A stretch of 64,000 nucleotides of DNA from Eumeta japonica (lineage: Eukaryota; Arthropoda; Insecta; Lepidoptera; Psychidae): assembly GCA_005406025.1 (NCBI GenBank), contig BGZK01002035.1, positions 1-64,000 of the forward strand, read 5' to 3'. Below are positions 23,046-34,492 of this stretch, piece after piece; the stretch's first letter is position 1; every line of letters starts with the position of its first letter. The notes below the pieces were generated by a model. The model saw nothing but the letters and a program-made list of their open reading frames with translations, ran no database searches and was not told where the DNA came from. The translations under genes and the position numbers were made by a program.

Positions 23046-24502
23046 GAACACCTGCTAGCTTGGGCCAACGGCCAGTTTACAGGTACCTAAAGGTAGATAA
23101 AGACGCAGCTGACCTCCCTTAAAATCTCAGAGCTGATTTTTATGTACATCTCAAAAAATATTGTAAAAATTCATAGTCAATACTGCCAGGCGCTTTAAAG
23201 CTTCCAAAAAATTAATGGAAATTTACTTAAATTTTCAGTCTTCATTTTCAAATTTGATGCTTAGAGAACTATTTAAATATCTTCTGTAAGCATCTAAACC
23301 TGTCGTAGAGGCAGAACATCCCCCAAACACATTAAGTGTCGCTTTGTCTATGAGCGCGAGATCATGATTCGTCCGCTTAAGCGTGAAAGAGATATATTTG
23401 CTATGTGCGCATAAGCGCCGCCAAGCGTCGGCAACTTTTTGGGATTTATACAATATGTTAATTCTGAAATAATAAAAAAATGTTTATAGAGGTGTTTAAT
23501 ACTATTATTAAGGAACAATTTTGTTTCTACAAAATAATTTTAAATAGTCAACAATAGTAGCTTCTTGTTTGGTTTCATTATTAATAATGAGAATTATAGC
23601 GCTACGGACGAATATTTTTCCTCTGCTATAAACTTCGCTAGTACACGCATTGATCTCCTTTCTATATGTACCGTGTATATAGATGTATGTACACGCTACG
23701 TATATTTATGTGATTATATGCGCGTGTTGTGCTTATAGCTAATAAAGTACAATTTAATAGCTACAATGTATTGAATTGTTTTGAAGCTTTTATTAGGGAT
23801 TGTGATCAGTTTTGAATGCTCAATAGAATAAAATAAAAAAATTATACAAAAACTGTGAAATTCTGACAATATTAGATACATACAGGTAGAATTAATAATC
23901 TCCTTTTTTGAGGTCGATTAGAAAAATAATAATCTATGATTTTATATAATAGATTATTGTTAAAAGTCTTTATTTATAAAATGTATCAGGTAAAAAACAT
24001 TCATCCGTAAATCAAAAACCGTATATACAAAAATTTTTATGAATTTAAACGTATCTGTATTTTACAATAATGTGACTGTCTCAATACGGGAGGGTGAAAA
24101 TAGCATTTAATTAATATTGAAGACTTTTATAAAACTAGTGATGACATAAGTCAATAAAGCCATACAATAAGACCATTTAATTTTTACGTTCGCGCTCATT
24201 TTAATAGCGACACTTAATATGTGTCTAGGGGGATGTTTTGTCCCTATAACAGGTCTGTCTGCTTATTTGGTATATATAAGTATTGAAATAGTTCTCCGAA
24301 TGTTGTTTATGAAAACTAAGAATTTAAGTAAAATTTCATTACTTTTTTGGGAGCTATAATGCCACACGTATTAAAGCTCCCAAAAAAGGATTGGAAACAT
24401 ATACAAAAAATCAGCCCTGAGATTTAAAAAAACAACTGAATTTTTACCTAGTTTTAAAAAATAAAATTGGCCGTCGGCTCTAGCTAGTAGATGTGCTCAC
24501 AC
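23046..24502. mobile_element. Large inverted-repeat element (arms about 314 bp)
   Basis: The left arm 23046-23359 and the reverse complement of 24190-24502 align over their whole length with substitutions and small indels. Shared words in order: GAGCACAT/GAACACCT near the edge, CGACGGCC/CAACGGCC, 'AAATCTCAG(A/G)GCTGATTTTT', 'TTTACTTAAATT', 'GAGAACTATTT', 'AACATCCCCC', 'ACACATTAAGTGTCGCT', 'GAGCGCGA'. The interior (23360-24189) is AT-rich and non-coding. It could be a foldback-type transposon or two facing copies of one repeat. No clear target duplication is visible. Confidence 0.8.
24343..24387. repeat. Hairpin inside the right arm only
   Basis: TTTTTTGGGAGCT (24343-24355) and AGCTCCCAAAAAA (24375-24387) are perfect complements with a 19-nt spacer. 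The matching place in the left arm has only a single 'AAGCTTCCAAAAAATT', so one arm gained or the other lost the foldback. Confidence 0.75.
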
Positions 24503-26515
24503 TATAAATAATACATACCAAAACTAATTTATCCCACACATATTATTGCAGAGAAAATAAGTAACGTCTAGGGACTTAATAATTAATAATACAGTGTCCA
24601 TTAAGTTCAAAGCTTCTGTTCCTTCAGATGTCCATGCAAAAGATTTTGCATTTCAGTTCTGATTTTTTTTCAGTGTGAGTTCATTGTCGTATAGTATCGA
24701 CGTTGGCTTCGATAACTGCAGTCGCCGGCTGGTTAGCCGAAAAGCAGAAAGGTTTTAAAGAAGGTTTTCTTGTAAACCGTCAAAGAGGTGCGAAACTTCA
24801 TAGCGAAAACCATAAACAACCATGGCGCGAATATTCTCTAGATTTGAGAGTAATTTCAACATACAATTTTTTCTAAAAACTGTGTGTTGATTTCACTTTT
24901 TTCACCACGAACTAAAATGTAACCTACTCCCAAAAAGTCCTATCTTCAAAAATTTTAATGGTTTTATATATTTTTCAGTGGCCAATTTCAGAAATTTTCA
25001 GCGTGATCCACGTATTGCAAGTGTTCGTTACAACTTTATTGATTTATTGCAATGGGTAACGTTAAATTGAAATAAACTGCCTTAAATGAAATATAAATGC
25101 ATAATAAAATGCCGAAACGATACTGAGCCAAGCCCGAGACAATGAACGTCCACAAAGGCAACGATAATTAATTTTGACCAAACTCATCCAACATTTAACC
25201 CCCGATAAGTGCTCTACAAGGGACCCTAAGAATTTGGCTCATAACGAAACAATAAAGTCGATAATTACCAAATCTTTCAGTATTACGATGTAAAATCTTC
25301 TATCGGAAACCGGTTAATAGAGTTTTATTGAGGAAATTTTCTTTGATACTGATTTAAGCTGACATTTGCTCTGATGAGATCTATGTTCCATTCCCACTTT
25401 ATTGACTAACTAGTTTCCATCCTCTGAGAGGCCCGAGTAAACATAAAATCATTCAATTATAATCCCGTTTTCTGTTTTGTTGCAGATTTAAATTCTGATT
25501 TCATTGTAGATTTCGATCTCAATTAATCCTGCTTTACTATGGATTTTTTACTTGGTCGCCAAATCACCACTAGCTACCCCATTTAAGTATTAAAGTCCTA
25601 ATTATGCTTACTGAATGTTAAAAAAAAAATTAGATTTACAGGATATGTATAACTGTAAACTGACGGGGTATAGATATAATTTACTATTTTCAGTAACACG
25701 TATACCTGTACTACACAAAATAAAAAATATCAGTCTAAAATGTGACCATGAGATAGCCTGCCAGTTAAATTCTTAGTAGTTGAGAAAGCAACCGAACCAT
25801 CAATATTACATAGCTCAATTAATTGAGGGCGACGACAAAATAACCAACTAACCATATGGTCTCAAAGTAATCAAAACCATAAAAATAAAATTTTAACAAA
25901 AGAAAAAATATGTTGATGGTAGCAAAAGCTCTCAGAAATATAACTATGTTATCCCGATATCTTTTGCAGGAAAAGTGTCGACGACATCGGCGATCAAAGT
26001 TGTTGCAATGCTGTAACCCTTTCTGAAACCGAATTTTTTATCTAAGAAAACTCTGCCATTTTATAAATAGGATGTGAGTTGTACAAAACCGCCTTTTAAA
26101 TTATTTTAGACAAAAATAGCAGAACACTTTTACGGTGAAAGTCCTTCCTAATGGCTTGTTTTTGAAATTGGCTTGACTATTGCTGTTTTACGCAAAGACG
26201 TAAACGTCATTGTTTTAATGCACATGTTAACTATTATAGAATACAGTTAATGTGTACATTAAACATTTGTGGTAATCGAACTAAAGTTTGTGATGGTATT
26301 AAAAAAACCACATCTATCGGTACACAATCGTAGCTAGTTGCGTTCGAAGAAAAAATTAATATAATTTTTAAGACGATACATTCTTTAATTGGAAGTAGCT
26401 CAATAACCTATAGGCCATATCTATGAAATTCAAAACAAGCTAATAAAAGTTTACATCGTGTTCACTTAGTGAGGAAGTAAATGATCACTAATTACATCAG
26501 GATTATTAAAATTAG
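24503..26515. other. No gene identified
   Basis: AT-rich. 24590-25330 contains GC-richer words such as 'GGCTGGTTAGCCGAAAAGCA' and starts with 'CAGTGTCCATTAAGTTCAAA', which recalls a mariner end, but no matching inverted end or transposase motif was found. No other signal. Confidence 0.35.
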
Positions 26516-26519
26516 GCGA

Positions 26520-26955
26520 TAATTTCTCGGAATTTCCTCAGAAATGGGCTACATCTTTCATAATAACATTCTTCCATAAGGTTTAATATTTATATTCAAT
26601 AAGGTTCCTGAAGATATACAATATTTACCCCTACACAAATTTAAGAGTGCTATTAAACAATCGCTCAGTAAACAAGGGTATTATACAATTTCTGAATATT
26701 TAGTAGACAAATATCCATGGGCATAAGCGGCTCGACTTCTTACCGCGCTGTTTCTTTCCTAATGGTTTTGTATTTGTTTTAGCTGTTTATGTATGAGCTA
26801 ATTAGAAAAGAGCTACCTTTTAAGTTTCTCGCTCCTTCTTCTCGAGGGAAAACTGCCTCCGAACGAGCGCTCAAGTGTAAATTCGCAAAAAATTATGATG
26901 TATTTTAAGTGTTATTTTGTAACCTATAAAATAAAGATATTTTGAATTTTAATTT
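26520..26955 (+). mobile_element. 3' end of a non-LTR retrotransposon
   Basis: A short coding end (26595-26726) is followed by a 3' untranslated part finishing in A/T-rich sequence 'ATAAAATAAAGATATTTTGAATT'-like (26928-26950), the common 3' end of 5'-truncated LINE copies. Upstream sequence 26520-26594 gives only broken frames. Confidence 0.6.
26595..26726 (+). pseudogene. LINE reverse transcriptase C-terminal tail
   Basis: 44 codons read 'FNKVPEDIQYLPLHKFK', then 'IKQSLSKQGYYTISEYL' and 'PWA' before TAA. This fits the conserved C-terminal tail of insect Jockey/CR1-like RT polyproteins ('FNKLP..I..L....FK...K..L....YYS..EYL'). The upstream frame is interrupted. Clade assignment is uncertain. 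Confidence 0.6.
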
Positions 26956-27103
26956 GATTCGAGGGTTATTTTACATTATCGTTTTTTCAAGATCTGGTGC
27001 TATGTTCACTATTTTTTTTTTCGGTTCCTTGTAACATTTTTTATATGAAAAATTATTAGATTTACGATTGCGTGAGCAAGTCCTCGTTACAGTCCTCGTT
27101 ACA
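26956..27103. other. No gene seen
   Basis: Only AT-rich DNA and a 12-bp direct duplication 'AGTCCTCGTTAC' (about 27080-27102) next to the foldback element. Confidence 0.4.
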
Positions 27104-27215
27104 CCAAAAGTAAAATTGTAATTCGTAAACGTAATACGTAAGATTTGGCACATTATCAGTACTTGATCTGTTACATATTACGAATTACTTTTATGAATTA
27201 CATTTTTACTTTTGG
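27104..27215. mobile_element. 112-bp foldback (MITE-like) element
   Basis: The left arm from CCAAAAGTAAAATTGTAATT (27104) and the right arm ending in ATTACATTTTTACTTTTGG (to 27215) are inverted copies over about 42 bp with a few mismatches. About 28 bp of unpaired sequence lies between them. Non-coding. The left arm is preceded by a short tandem duplication. It may be a small MITE or the deleted remains of a larger one. Confidence 0.75.
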
Positions 27216-27980
27216 TCCAACCCGCAGTAGGCTTTTCCGTATAATTACTTCATCCCCCTGATAACATGTTAAACGTGAATGTGATTGTTCTTTGATAGTT
27301 ATATTCTTTTAAGTTGAGCGTATTTCTTTAGAATATGCAAAATATATGCATTAAAGTCTTCTACAATTTTATTTATGTCATCATTTATTAAATGGTTCTA
27401 GTTAATAGCGTAAATATTTACGCAAAAAAAATTGTAAGTCAAATGCCTTTCTTGAGTCTACAGGTGGTCCACTTAAAAATATTTTTCTTAGTATGAAATT
27501 TACAAAATATAATCAATGCATAAATTAAAGGGCTTGTAATATTTGAACACAAAGCATATAGGAAGGTTTGACTATTTTTTGTAAAATTAGTAGGAGCGGT
27601 TTAATAAGTCCGATGGAGCTCAATAAATCAATACACGTCACTCATCTGTTAGTTGAAATTTCAAGCAAAGTATGTATTAATTCTGATTATTGAAAATATA
27701 AAGGAATATATAAACGCCAAACCTCATAAAAATCTGAAAAAATTTATACAAAGGAGTAAGTGTTGTTTCTGTAGTACGAGTACTACTTATTACCTTCACA
27801 ATAGTTCAGGACCATAAAGTTACATCAAATAATGTGTAATGATAGTAATTATTGTGGAGGGCTGGAACTTAAATTAAGTCAAACTTGCGTTTTAAGTTTC
27901 CAGGCATCCATGACGGAGCATAACAATACCATGTGACATAACTAAATACTAAAATTTAACTTAAGGATACTTAGTTTCAC
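27216..27980. other. No gene seen
   Basis: AT-rich with no recognised feature. Confidence 0.4.
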
Positions 27981-28119
27981 TTAAGTACACATAGTAATTA
28001 AAACAGAGACGGGGGAAAATGTAAGCGTGTATAAGATACAAAAGTTGTGTGTGAAAGTGAGTTGAATATTTACATATGTGAATTTAAGAATATTACGCTG
28101 TATGTTGAGAGCGAATTTG

Positions 28120-28479
28120 TCATTTGATTTGAACAAATTTGTCATTTGACAAAAACAGTAAAATAAGTAGAACATGATTAAAATGTAATAAACAGGGTTC
28201 CTCAATTTCAAGGATGATGTTATAGAGAGCCTCCGTTTCGTTATAGCTTTGTCTCAGAAAAAACTGTCTAACTTTGTTTTTAAACTCATATTTTGTAGAG
28301 GCATACATTGATAGGGATTTATTCATTTTATTACACAGACGCGGCCCCAAAAGCTCATAGAAACGTTGTCGAAATGCAGTCGAAGCCTTGTCTAAAGAGC
28401 ACACATTTTCACATTTAAGAACTGTATTGAGAACAAAAAGTTGAAGGACTGTTAGTAGTTTCCAGTTAGGTCTTTTCAA
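28120..28479 (-). pseudogene. Probable retrotransposon ORF C-terminal fragment
   Basis: 119-codon frame: 'LQLFVLNTVLKCENV', then 'FRQRFYELLGPRLCNKMNKS', 'KYEFKNKVRQFFL', and 'NETEALYNII'. The pattern (L/Y-GPR-hydrophobic-NK-N, then Y-KNK-FL) fits the C-terminal end of lepidopteran LINE-type RT polyproteins. The last 20 or so codons are AT-rich and may be chance extension. A separate frame (27981-28211) overlaps its end. I am not sure of the clade; a short host exon is less likely given the lack of partners. Confidence 0.4.
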
Positions 28480-28980
28480 TAAATTCTCTTAAAACATGTT
28501 TTTAGATGCTGTGTTTATTATTATTATTACATTTTATAACATTTTTTAAGATAATTTATAAAAATATAAAACTTTTAGTATAAATATAGTCACGATAGGC
28601 AACCTAATATTAGTAAACTAAACATTTTAGAACATCGTTTCGGAAAAAAAATCGCGAAATCGGGCGCGCTACGCAGCATAGCGCAAAACAAATTTCATGT
28701 TCGAGTGTAGGTGTGTCTGTGTCTCAACTAAATGTATTAGATAATGACACAGTACATGAGAATCTTTAATATCAACACTAGTTTTCGCCCCAATGCTTTG
28801 ACAGAGTGAACTTATAGTAATTTCATTTAACTTTTATAAGGCCATTTTCTATATAATTTTTAAATAATGTATAATCGACATCTTTATTTTTCGACTTGAT
28901 TTCTTAGACATAATATGTCATATCACACATCGCATAGTTTAAATTAGTGAATAGAAGTTTAAATTGAAAGAGAATTGTCA
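28480..28980. other. No gene seen
   Basis: AT-rich; a short GC-richer patch at 28655-28690 ('CGCGAAATCGGGCGCGCTAC'). No feature recognised. Confidence 0.4.
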
Positions 28981-28984
28981 GATT

Positions 28985-29225
28985 ATGGGCCGGGGCATGT
29001 TCGATGGAGTGGCACTAACGTGAAATGAAAATGTTAGAATAACATTTTCTTACTTTCCCCTTTATTATCCCCTTCATTATCTATCAGTCCGTTCTACCTA
29101 TCAGATATGCCATTCCTACCCACTAGTGACTTTTCTGGAGTAGCGAGTGACCATGGTCGGGGGTGACCACCTTACTCTCTGGTGGCTTGCATGCTAGTTT
29201 GCCCTTCTAAAATGCTATGATACAT
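28985..29225 (+). repeat. Dispersed repeat family E, plus copy 1
   Basis: Block order: GGGCCGGGGC (28987); 'CATTATCTATCAGTCCGTTC'; 'CAGATATGCCATTCCTACCC' (29100); 'GGAGTAGCGAGTGACCATGG'; 'GGTGACCACCTTACTCTCTG'; 'GTGGCTTGCATGCTAGTTTG'; then 'AATGCTATGATA'. It matches 43.87-44.12 kb block for block and 18.9-19.2 kb in inverse. Likely the 3' part of a retroposon family. Confidence 0.65.
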
Positions 29226-30075
29226 GTGTATATATATACATTATTTATTGTGAAGTTATTGTAATTATTACCAAAATTTTAATTATAGTGAGATATATAC
29301 TAGGAATCCACCAGTCAAAACTTGTTCTGTAATTTTTGTTTATCAGAGTGGGATTACTATGTTGCTATATTTTTGAACGAAAGGTGTAAGCACTGTAACA
29401 ACATACTCAAAAGTCATGGGTCATAGGCTTTAACCTTGATACCAATCGTGATTTTTTTTCAATTTTTCCTCAATTCTTTCTTACAAATTTTGAGTTAACA
29501 TTTATATTATTGGAGATATGATTATAGTCTTTCCAAAAAAAAAAGTGGTTAATCATATTTTTTTTTGGAAATACAGTCAATATAAGAGTACAAACCATAA
29601 CTTATGTGTGCATATCAAGTTACGAAGAATATCATTTATTATCGCATAAAATAACATATCTCTTATACAGTAACAAGAGGCGAAAATCTGAGAATAATAT
29701 ACACACTTAGTATGTTCGACCACTCTGTGTCAGACCGTTAAAAACGATATTCGTGAGCAGTAAATCAGAATCATTCAACGATGTCTTTCTGAGAGCGAAA
29801 CAAACATCGAAGCGATAACTTCTCCTCTCGACCAGAATAAGTATTCATCTATGAAGATGATACGCAATGTAATAAAAAGAGTAATTACGAAACGGTATAC
29901 TTAGATGATGTTATTGAAAATTGGCATTCGAGTCCTTAAATCAAATTACGTATAAAATAAATAATTTTCGGAATGCATCTTCTTAGACAAACATGAAATT
30001 CGAAAAGATTATATAGAATTGTGAAATACAAATATTGACACTTTCATTTCTGGAAAGGAAAAATCAAGATCTTAT
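29226..30075. other. No gene seen
   Basis: AT-rich, with an A/T palindrome-like patch at 29535-29570 (AAAAAAAAAAGTGGTTAATC ... TTTTTTTTGG). No gene. Confidence 0.4.
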
Positions 30076-30084
30076 CAACTTGAG

Positions 30085-30459
30085 GTGCTTAAGTGAGAGA
30101 TCGAATCAGATAAAATAATGTACTTGTTCCTGCAATCTCGAAGTCCAATGTACACTAGAAATGAAAGAGCAAATATTATGAACACTGTAATGCAGTTGAA
30201 GGGAATTATAAAGGGTTTTATTGATGAAAGTATTTTAATATTCATTAGTGTATATGTACTAGAATTACAAAGCCCAAAGCCCAATAACGAAAGTTCTCGA
30301 AGGGCTCGTAGAATTCTAATTAAATTTAGTACTATAACTAGGGATAACTTTTTGGCATCTTCAATACAGTTTAATAAGACGAACAGAATAGATATGCTGA
30401 ATATAAATCATCTAAGTATAACTCCTGAGTATAAAACATCGCTATATTTTGTGGTGTAA
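30085..30459 (+). pseudogene. FP25K-like ORF1 remnant of a retroelement
   Basis: The plus frame ends 'PKPNNESSRRARRILIKF', 'TITRDNFLASSIQFNK', 'LNINHLSITPEYKTSLYFVV'. This follows the 'RP+.I.VKF.....RD..L.A...FNK....L...HLGI......VY' pattern of the FP25K-type protein found as ORF1 in insect retroelements (related to baculovirus FP proteins). Upstream, another frame gives 'SKSNVH' and 'KYYEHCNAVEGNY', the coiled-coil side, with stops. The pieces are out of frame, so it is a relic; I infer a transposon origin rather than a viral one. Confidence 0.5.
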
Positions 30460-30727
30460 CAACTGTCGCGCGCTAACAAGACACGTTCAGCCTAAGCGCC
30501 CTGAGTAGGAGTTGTAATATAAACTTGTTTCGACACGTAGAGGTCGAGTGTTTATGTGTAGAACTGAAAATTCCGAATATTTATTAATCAAAAATTAGTT
30601 ATATTAAACGCTAGTAAGTAGTATTATACTAATACTAACTTGTGCCGTGTGAACATCGAAGAAATTCGTTCACTTTATATACGACGGATATCGATGTTAA
30701 ACAAGATTCCGATCGTTAACCACACCG

Positions 30728-30764
30728 TTAAAATAGTTCTAGTTTGTTCCTAGAACTATTTTAA
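30728..30764. repeat. Perfect 15-bp hairpin
   Basis: TTAAAATAGTTCTAG (30728-30742), a 7-nt loop, then CTAGAACTATTTTAA (30750-30764). No mismatches. Confidence 0.9.
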
Positions 30765-31375
30765 TGCGGACGGAAATTGCACAAATTGAAAATTTATTTC
30801 GACAGATTCAGACTATATCCGACTGAAATGCTGGACAAAGAAACTGAGATCCTCCTTGTGCGACAATTGTTTAATATGTACACGATCTTGAGATTCCACA
30901 AAATCGCAAAGAAAGTAATTAATGTAGCAACAGATGGAATATAAATAACCCTGAAATGATCAGTACCGAGAACATTTTGTTTACTTGAATATATAACTTT
31001 TCGTTATTTTCGACTCACTGTACATAGAAAAATAAATGAATGTCTTAATATTATAAACAAATAAAGAATAAAAATTAAATGTTTAATTGAAAAATGGCTT
31101 GTAACAAAAAACGGCGAGAGTACGGAAAGGTTCCTGGTGCATTACTTTGTGAAACGTAGTTAAGAACATAATTAATTTCAGTGTTGCATGTCTTGCTTCT
31201 TTATTTAGCGTCACATAATATCGCACAATATAAATGACATATTAGCAATAATCACAATATCCAACACAAGGACAAACATTACAAAATAATGTACATACAA
31301 ACAGAAAAAGAGATAGTAGCCTATCATCACACTTATACGTTCTAATTGTAAACCAATTCCATCAAAACCGGTGAA
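30765..31375. other. No gene seen
   Basis: AT-rich, nothing recognised. Confidence 0.4.
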
Positions 31376-31379
31376 ATCT

Positions 31380-31625
31380 TTTTAAGTTATAAAAGAAGAT
31401 GCAGACAGATAGACAGACAACTAAAGACAGTTGTCTACCGTTTGTGCAATCGCCTGTTCTTACTCCATGCCAGTTTTTATTAAGATCAAACATTTTCAAT
31501 TTATAAAAAAAAACAAACAGATAGACCTAAAGATTACATTTTCTTACAGTATATTAATTTTCATCACAATCGGTCAAGCCGTTTTTTTGTTATAAAATGA
31601 CACAGAGACAGACAGACATGAATTT
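31380..31625. repeat. Repeat relic with CAGA-rich runs
   Basis: There are three runs of GACAGATAGACAGACA type (31400-31425, 31512-31530, 31600-31618), each preceded by 'TAAGTTATAAAA'/'ATTTATAAAAA'/'TTGTTATAAAAT'. The spacing of about 100 bp suggests tandem or nested copies of a repeat tail with the 'GACAGACAGA' signature common in insect non-autonomous elements. Confidence 0.45.
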
Positions 31626-31989
31626 AAAAAATCGTAAGATTGTCATCAGTTAGTCATAAAACGAATGTCTATCACGATTTTTTTCATAATAATGGAATGT
31701 ACTGACAGAGGCTACAGGTTTATGTGGTAGTATAGATGTGGCTGCGTGTTTTCAAAGCAGTATTTACTGTTTTTGCTGATAATTTGAAGGTTGCTAAAAA
31801 ATATAACTTTAAAAAGGTTGTAAGCTTCTATAATTTATCAGACTCACTGAAAAATGTACAAATAACATACGGATTTTAAATAAACATAAATATTTTTACT
31901 TAAATTTTATAAGAAATCGAACAACTAATCTATTTATTTATTATTATATTTTATAAATCTCTCTCAAGCGAATAGACAATATTGCGATC

Positions 31990-32335
31990 TATGAGTTGTT
32001 GACATAGCCTTAAATTTGATAAACATATTAATATCATGGAGAATGAAAGCTTCTAAATGTTGGTATTAGTAACTTGCGATATTTTATTATTCAGAAATCC
32101 AAGACCATAAATATCTGTGTTCAACTTTCCAGTGCACAGCAATCTAGAATATTGCAGTCGGGTCGGGAAGCCCTCGTACAAATGCTACGAGAATAGAATC
32201 GAAAGATAGCAGAAAAGATTTGTGCGGCATCTTCATACAGTTGCGCAACGGTCCAACAATTGCCCGATTATTGTGATCGACCACATCATTTTAAAATTGA
32301 CTCTCGTCGATGGCCATAAGCTCCTATGTATGGCA
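31990..32335 (+). pseudogene. LINE (Jockey-type) reverse transcriptase C-terminal relic
   Basis: A frame from 32129 reads 'VHSNLEYCSRVGKPSYKCYE', then 'NRIER', a stop, and 'QKRFVRHL'. This is the conserved post-catalytic segment of Jockey-like RTs ('+..LEY.S..W.P....+...IE..Q++F.R.L'). Upstream in other frames 'LINILISW' and 'ASKCWY', near 32010-32070, fit the preceding 'F..HI......+A.+.LGF' segment. Stops and frame changes make it dead. Confidence 0.65.
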
Positions 32336-32845
32336 TATTTCTTTAGAAATTCCTAATTAATTTTATCGATTCTCTTAAACTAGAGAACGTACTTGATTTG
32401 AAGGTCACAGTAAAAACTTGCCTACCGAGCAGATACGTGTCCTTTATAATTAAACCTGGTACAACAAATTCAATACATTTTTTAATGATGGATTAATTCA
32501 ATACATTAATAAATCATTAAAAATTATGACACGACACAACGAATTTCATACTGATCCAGTTGCACAAATTTTTGGTGACTGTCTTAATAGTTACGAATCT
32601 ATGCTTATTATAATGAGAAAATAAATGATCTCACTGTAAATTTGTCATCATTTGTTTTTTTTGTTCCTTTTTTATTTCGTATTTACGAAATTTTTTACTA
32701 TCTGTTTTGTCTGTATTTTTATTAAAACGCTGTGAATATGTATCGTTAATAATACAATTAACACACTTATTACTTTTGTATAAGAAATGTGAAATTTTGT
32801 GGTAATCTATATGTCCGTTGTTGGTGTTCTAAATAAATAAATGAA
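32336..32845. other. No gene seen
   Basis: AT-rich DNA without recognised features. Confidence 0.4.
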
Positions 32846-32915
32846 TAAAAACCGATTAAGTGCGCGTCGGATTCGCGTAGAAAGGGCTCCGTACCACCGT
32901 ACAATATTTAACACT
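32846..32915 (+). repeat. 5' end of repeat family D (truncated copy)
   Basis: 'AAAACCGATTAAGTGCGCGT', 'CGGATTCGCGTAGAAAGGGC', 'TCCGTACC' matches the start of a very widespread lepidopteran repeat ('AAAACGGCCAAGTGCGAGTC...GGTTCCGTA'). Only the head is present. A similar head occurs at 42306-42330. Confidence 0.55.
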
Positions 32916-33059
32916 ACATATTTATTAAATTTAGTAAATAGCGACCCAAGAACAAAAATGAAGATCGAATAAAAAAGCCGAAAAAAACATGTTTTTTGTA
33001 TGCGAACCCTTTTTGATTTAAAACGTTATTTTTTTTTATTATTTGTTGTTATCGCTATC

Positions 33060-33165
33060 GCCATTAGAATTAAAAGTACAACTGCAATTGAAGTCGAATA
33101 TACGACCGAGATTGCAATCGTGATTGAAGGTGAGATCGCTCCGAACAAGAGATGAAGTAACTTAT
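33060..33165. repeat. Degenerate purine-biased tract
   Basis: 'ATTGAAGTCGAATATACGAC', 'CGAGATTGCAATCGTGATTG', 'AAGGTGAGATCGCTCCGAAC': loosely repeating GA-TTG/GATCG words with a roughly 6-bp rhythm, like the tracts at 40.3, 47.9, 59.2 and 60.2 kb. Confidence 0.45.
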
Positions 33166-33387
33166 TCGGTGCCTTCATGTATGAAGCCGCGAGCAGTAGT
33201 TCGTGGTTAATAAGAAAAAATGTGGGTGCGTTTACGTGCGTGTTTGTCTGTGTGTGTTTGTGAGCTCCGACCCACGACTGGAGTTCACTACTTTAATGCG
33301 ATTGTCTTTGAATACGCGATAGATAAATGAGGAAAATAAACGCATCTTTTATAATACAGAAAGCATGTATGTATTTTATTCAAATTT

Positions 33388-33985
33388 TCAGGGTTCCGAG
33401 CTAAAATGGCAAAAACGAAACCCTTATAATTTCGTCATGTCCGTCCGTCTGCACGTCCGTCCGTCCGAATATCACAGGCATTTTCTTCCAAAACTACAAA
33501 ACGTATATTGATAAAGTTCATAGTGTAGGTGTCTTGTATAAACCACTATTTAGTTTCGTGGTTAAGCAACAAAAATAAATATTTCTAGGGCGGGCACAAT
33601 ACATGTAACAAAAGCTGAAAATATTTTTCAGCGAACATCAAGTGGTGGTACATTTCAACGGTTTTTTAAAACACTAAGGTTTCTAAGCAATTTTTCTAAT
33701 TATACGAATAATTTTGGAAATAATCTCTCCAAAATTTGCAAAAAGTGTGCCTCACTCTCAATTTTCTAAGCTGTATGCCCAAAAAAATATATAAAAAAAT
33801 AACATAGGTAACGCTTTATAAATACTTTCAACAAAAATTCGAAAATTATTTTAAACATGGTAAAATACACTGTTTTTGAGTTATTGCCGAAAAACTGCGC
33901 TTCTCAACAAAAGGACTTTAGTGCCATAAAGATACGCTCTTATGCTGTTGCACTGTACTTTAGTTTAATAGTAATAGTAGACATC
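33388..33985 (-). repeat. Repeat family D, minus copy
   Basis: On the plus strand it begins 'AGGGTTCCGAGCTAAAATGG', 'CAAAAACG', then 'GTCATGTCCGTCCGTCTGCA' (33437-33456), and ends near 'GAGTTATTGCCGAAAAACTG' and 'CAACAAAAGGACTTTAGTGC'. The reverse complement of the same order occurs at 57.88-58.44 kb. The 118-codon plus frame at 33857-34213 starts inside it antisense and is not a gene. Confidence 0.7.
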
Positions 33986-34439
33986 CTACTTGTCTTTCTA
34001 GTTATAAGCGACTTAAGTGCTAATAACTATTCTGTGCTGGAAACATGGCAAAAGTGTAACAACCTAATTTTTTCATCTGTAGTGCATTTCTTAGCAATAA
34101 TGCCTTCGGGACCCTACAGTGAGCATGGTCCGACATGCTCTTGCCAGTTTTTCATATTAATTCAGTATAATATTATTCATATAACATGTTATATAAATAT
34201 ATATTACTTATAGTACATGAACACATTGAAAGGAAATTTGATTTACTTTACTATTATTACCATGTAGAATATTAATTACATCAATACTCTCGTTATTATC
34301 AATTATTGTGACAAGAGGTTTGTGGTAACTAAAATACGATACATGAATGTCGGTAGATACACAATTTATGAATGATGAAATTTTGTATAGAGGTAGATTA
34401 TGTTCTGGAACAGGATATAAGATTGTATTATATTACATA
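33986..34439. other. No gene seen
   Basis: AT-rich; only the tail of an incidental frame from the repeat. Confidence 0.4.
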
Positions 34440-34492
34440 ATATTACATTATACCACACCACACCCACACTCCACCACATCACACACACGATT
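34440..34492. repeat. CCACA/CACAC microsatellite
   Basis: ACCACACCACACCCACACTC followed by CACCACATCACACACACGA: imperfect CA/CCACA simple repeat. Confidence 0.85.

Noticed and set aside
24590..25330. Possible second mariner or Tc1-type element
   Set aside because: The start CAGTGTCCATTAAGTTCAAA looks like a TIR, but I found no matching inverted end and no transposase motif.
33857..34213. 118-codon plus-strand open frame
   Set aside because: Its first part is antisense to repeat family D, whose other copy at 57.9-58.4 kb is non-coding, and no domain is visible.
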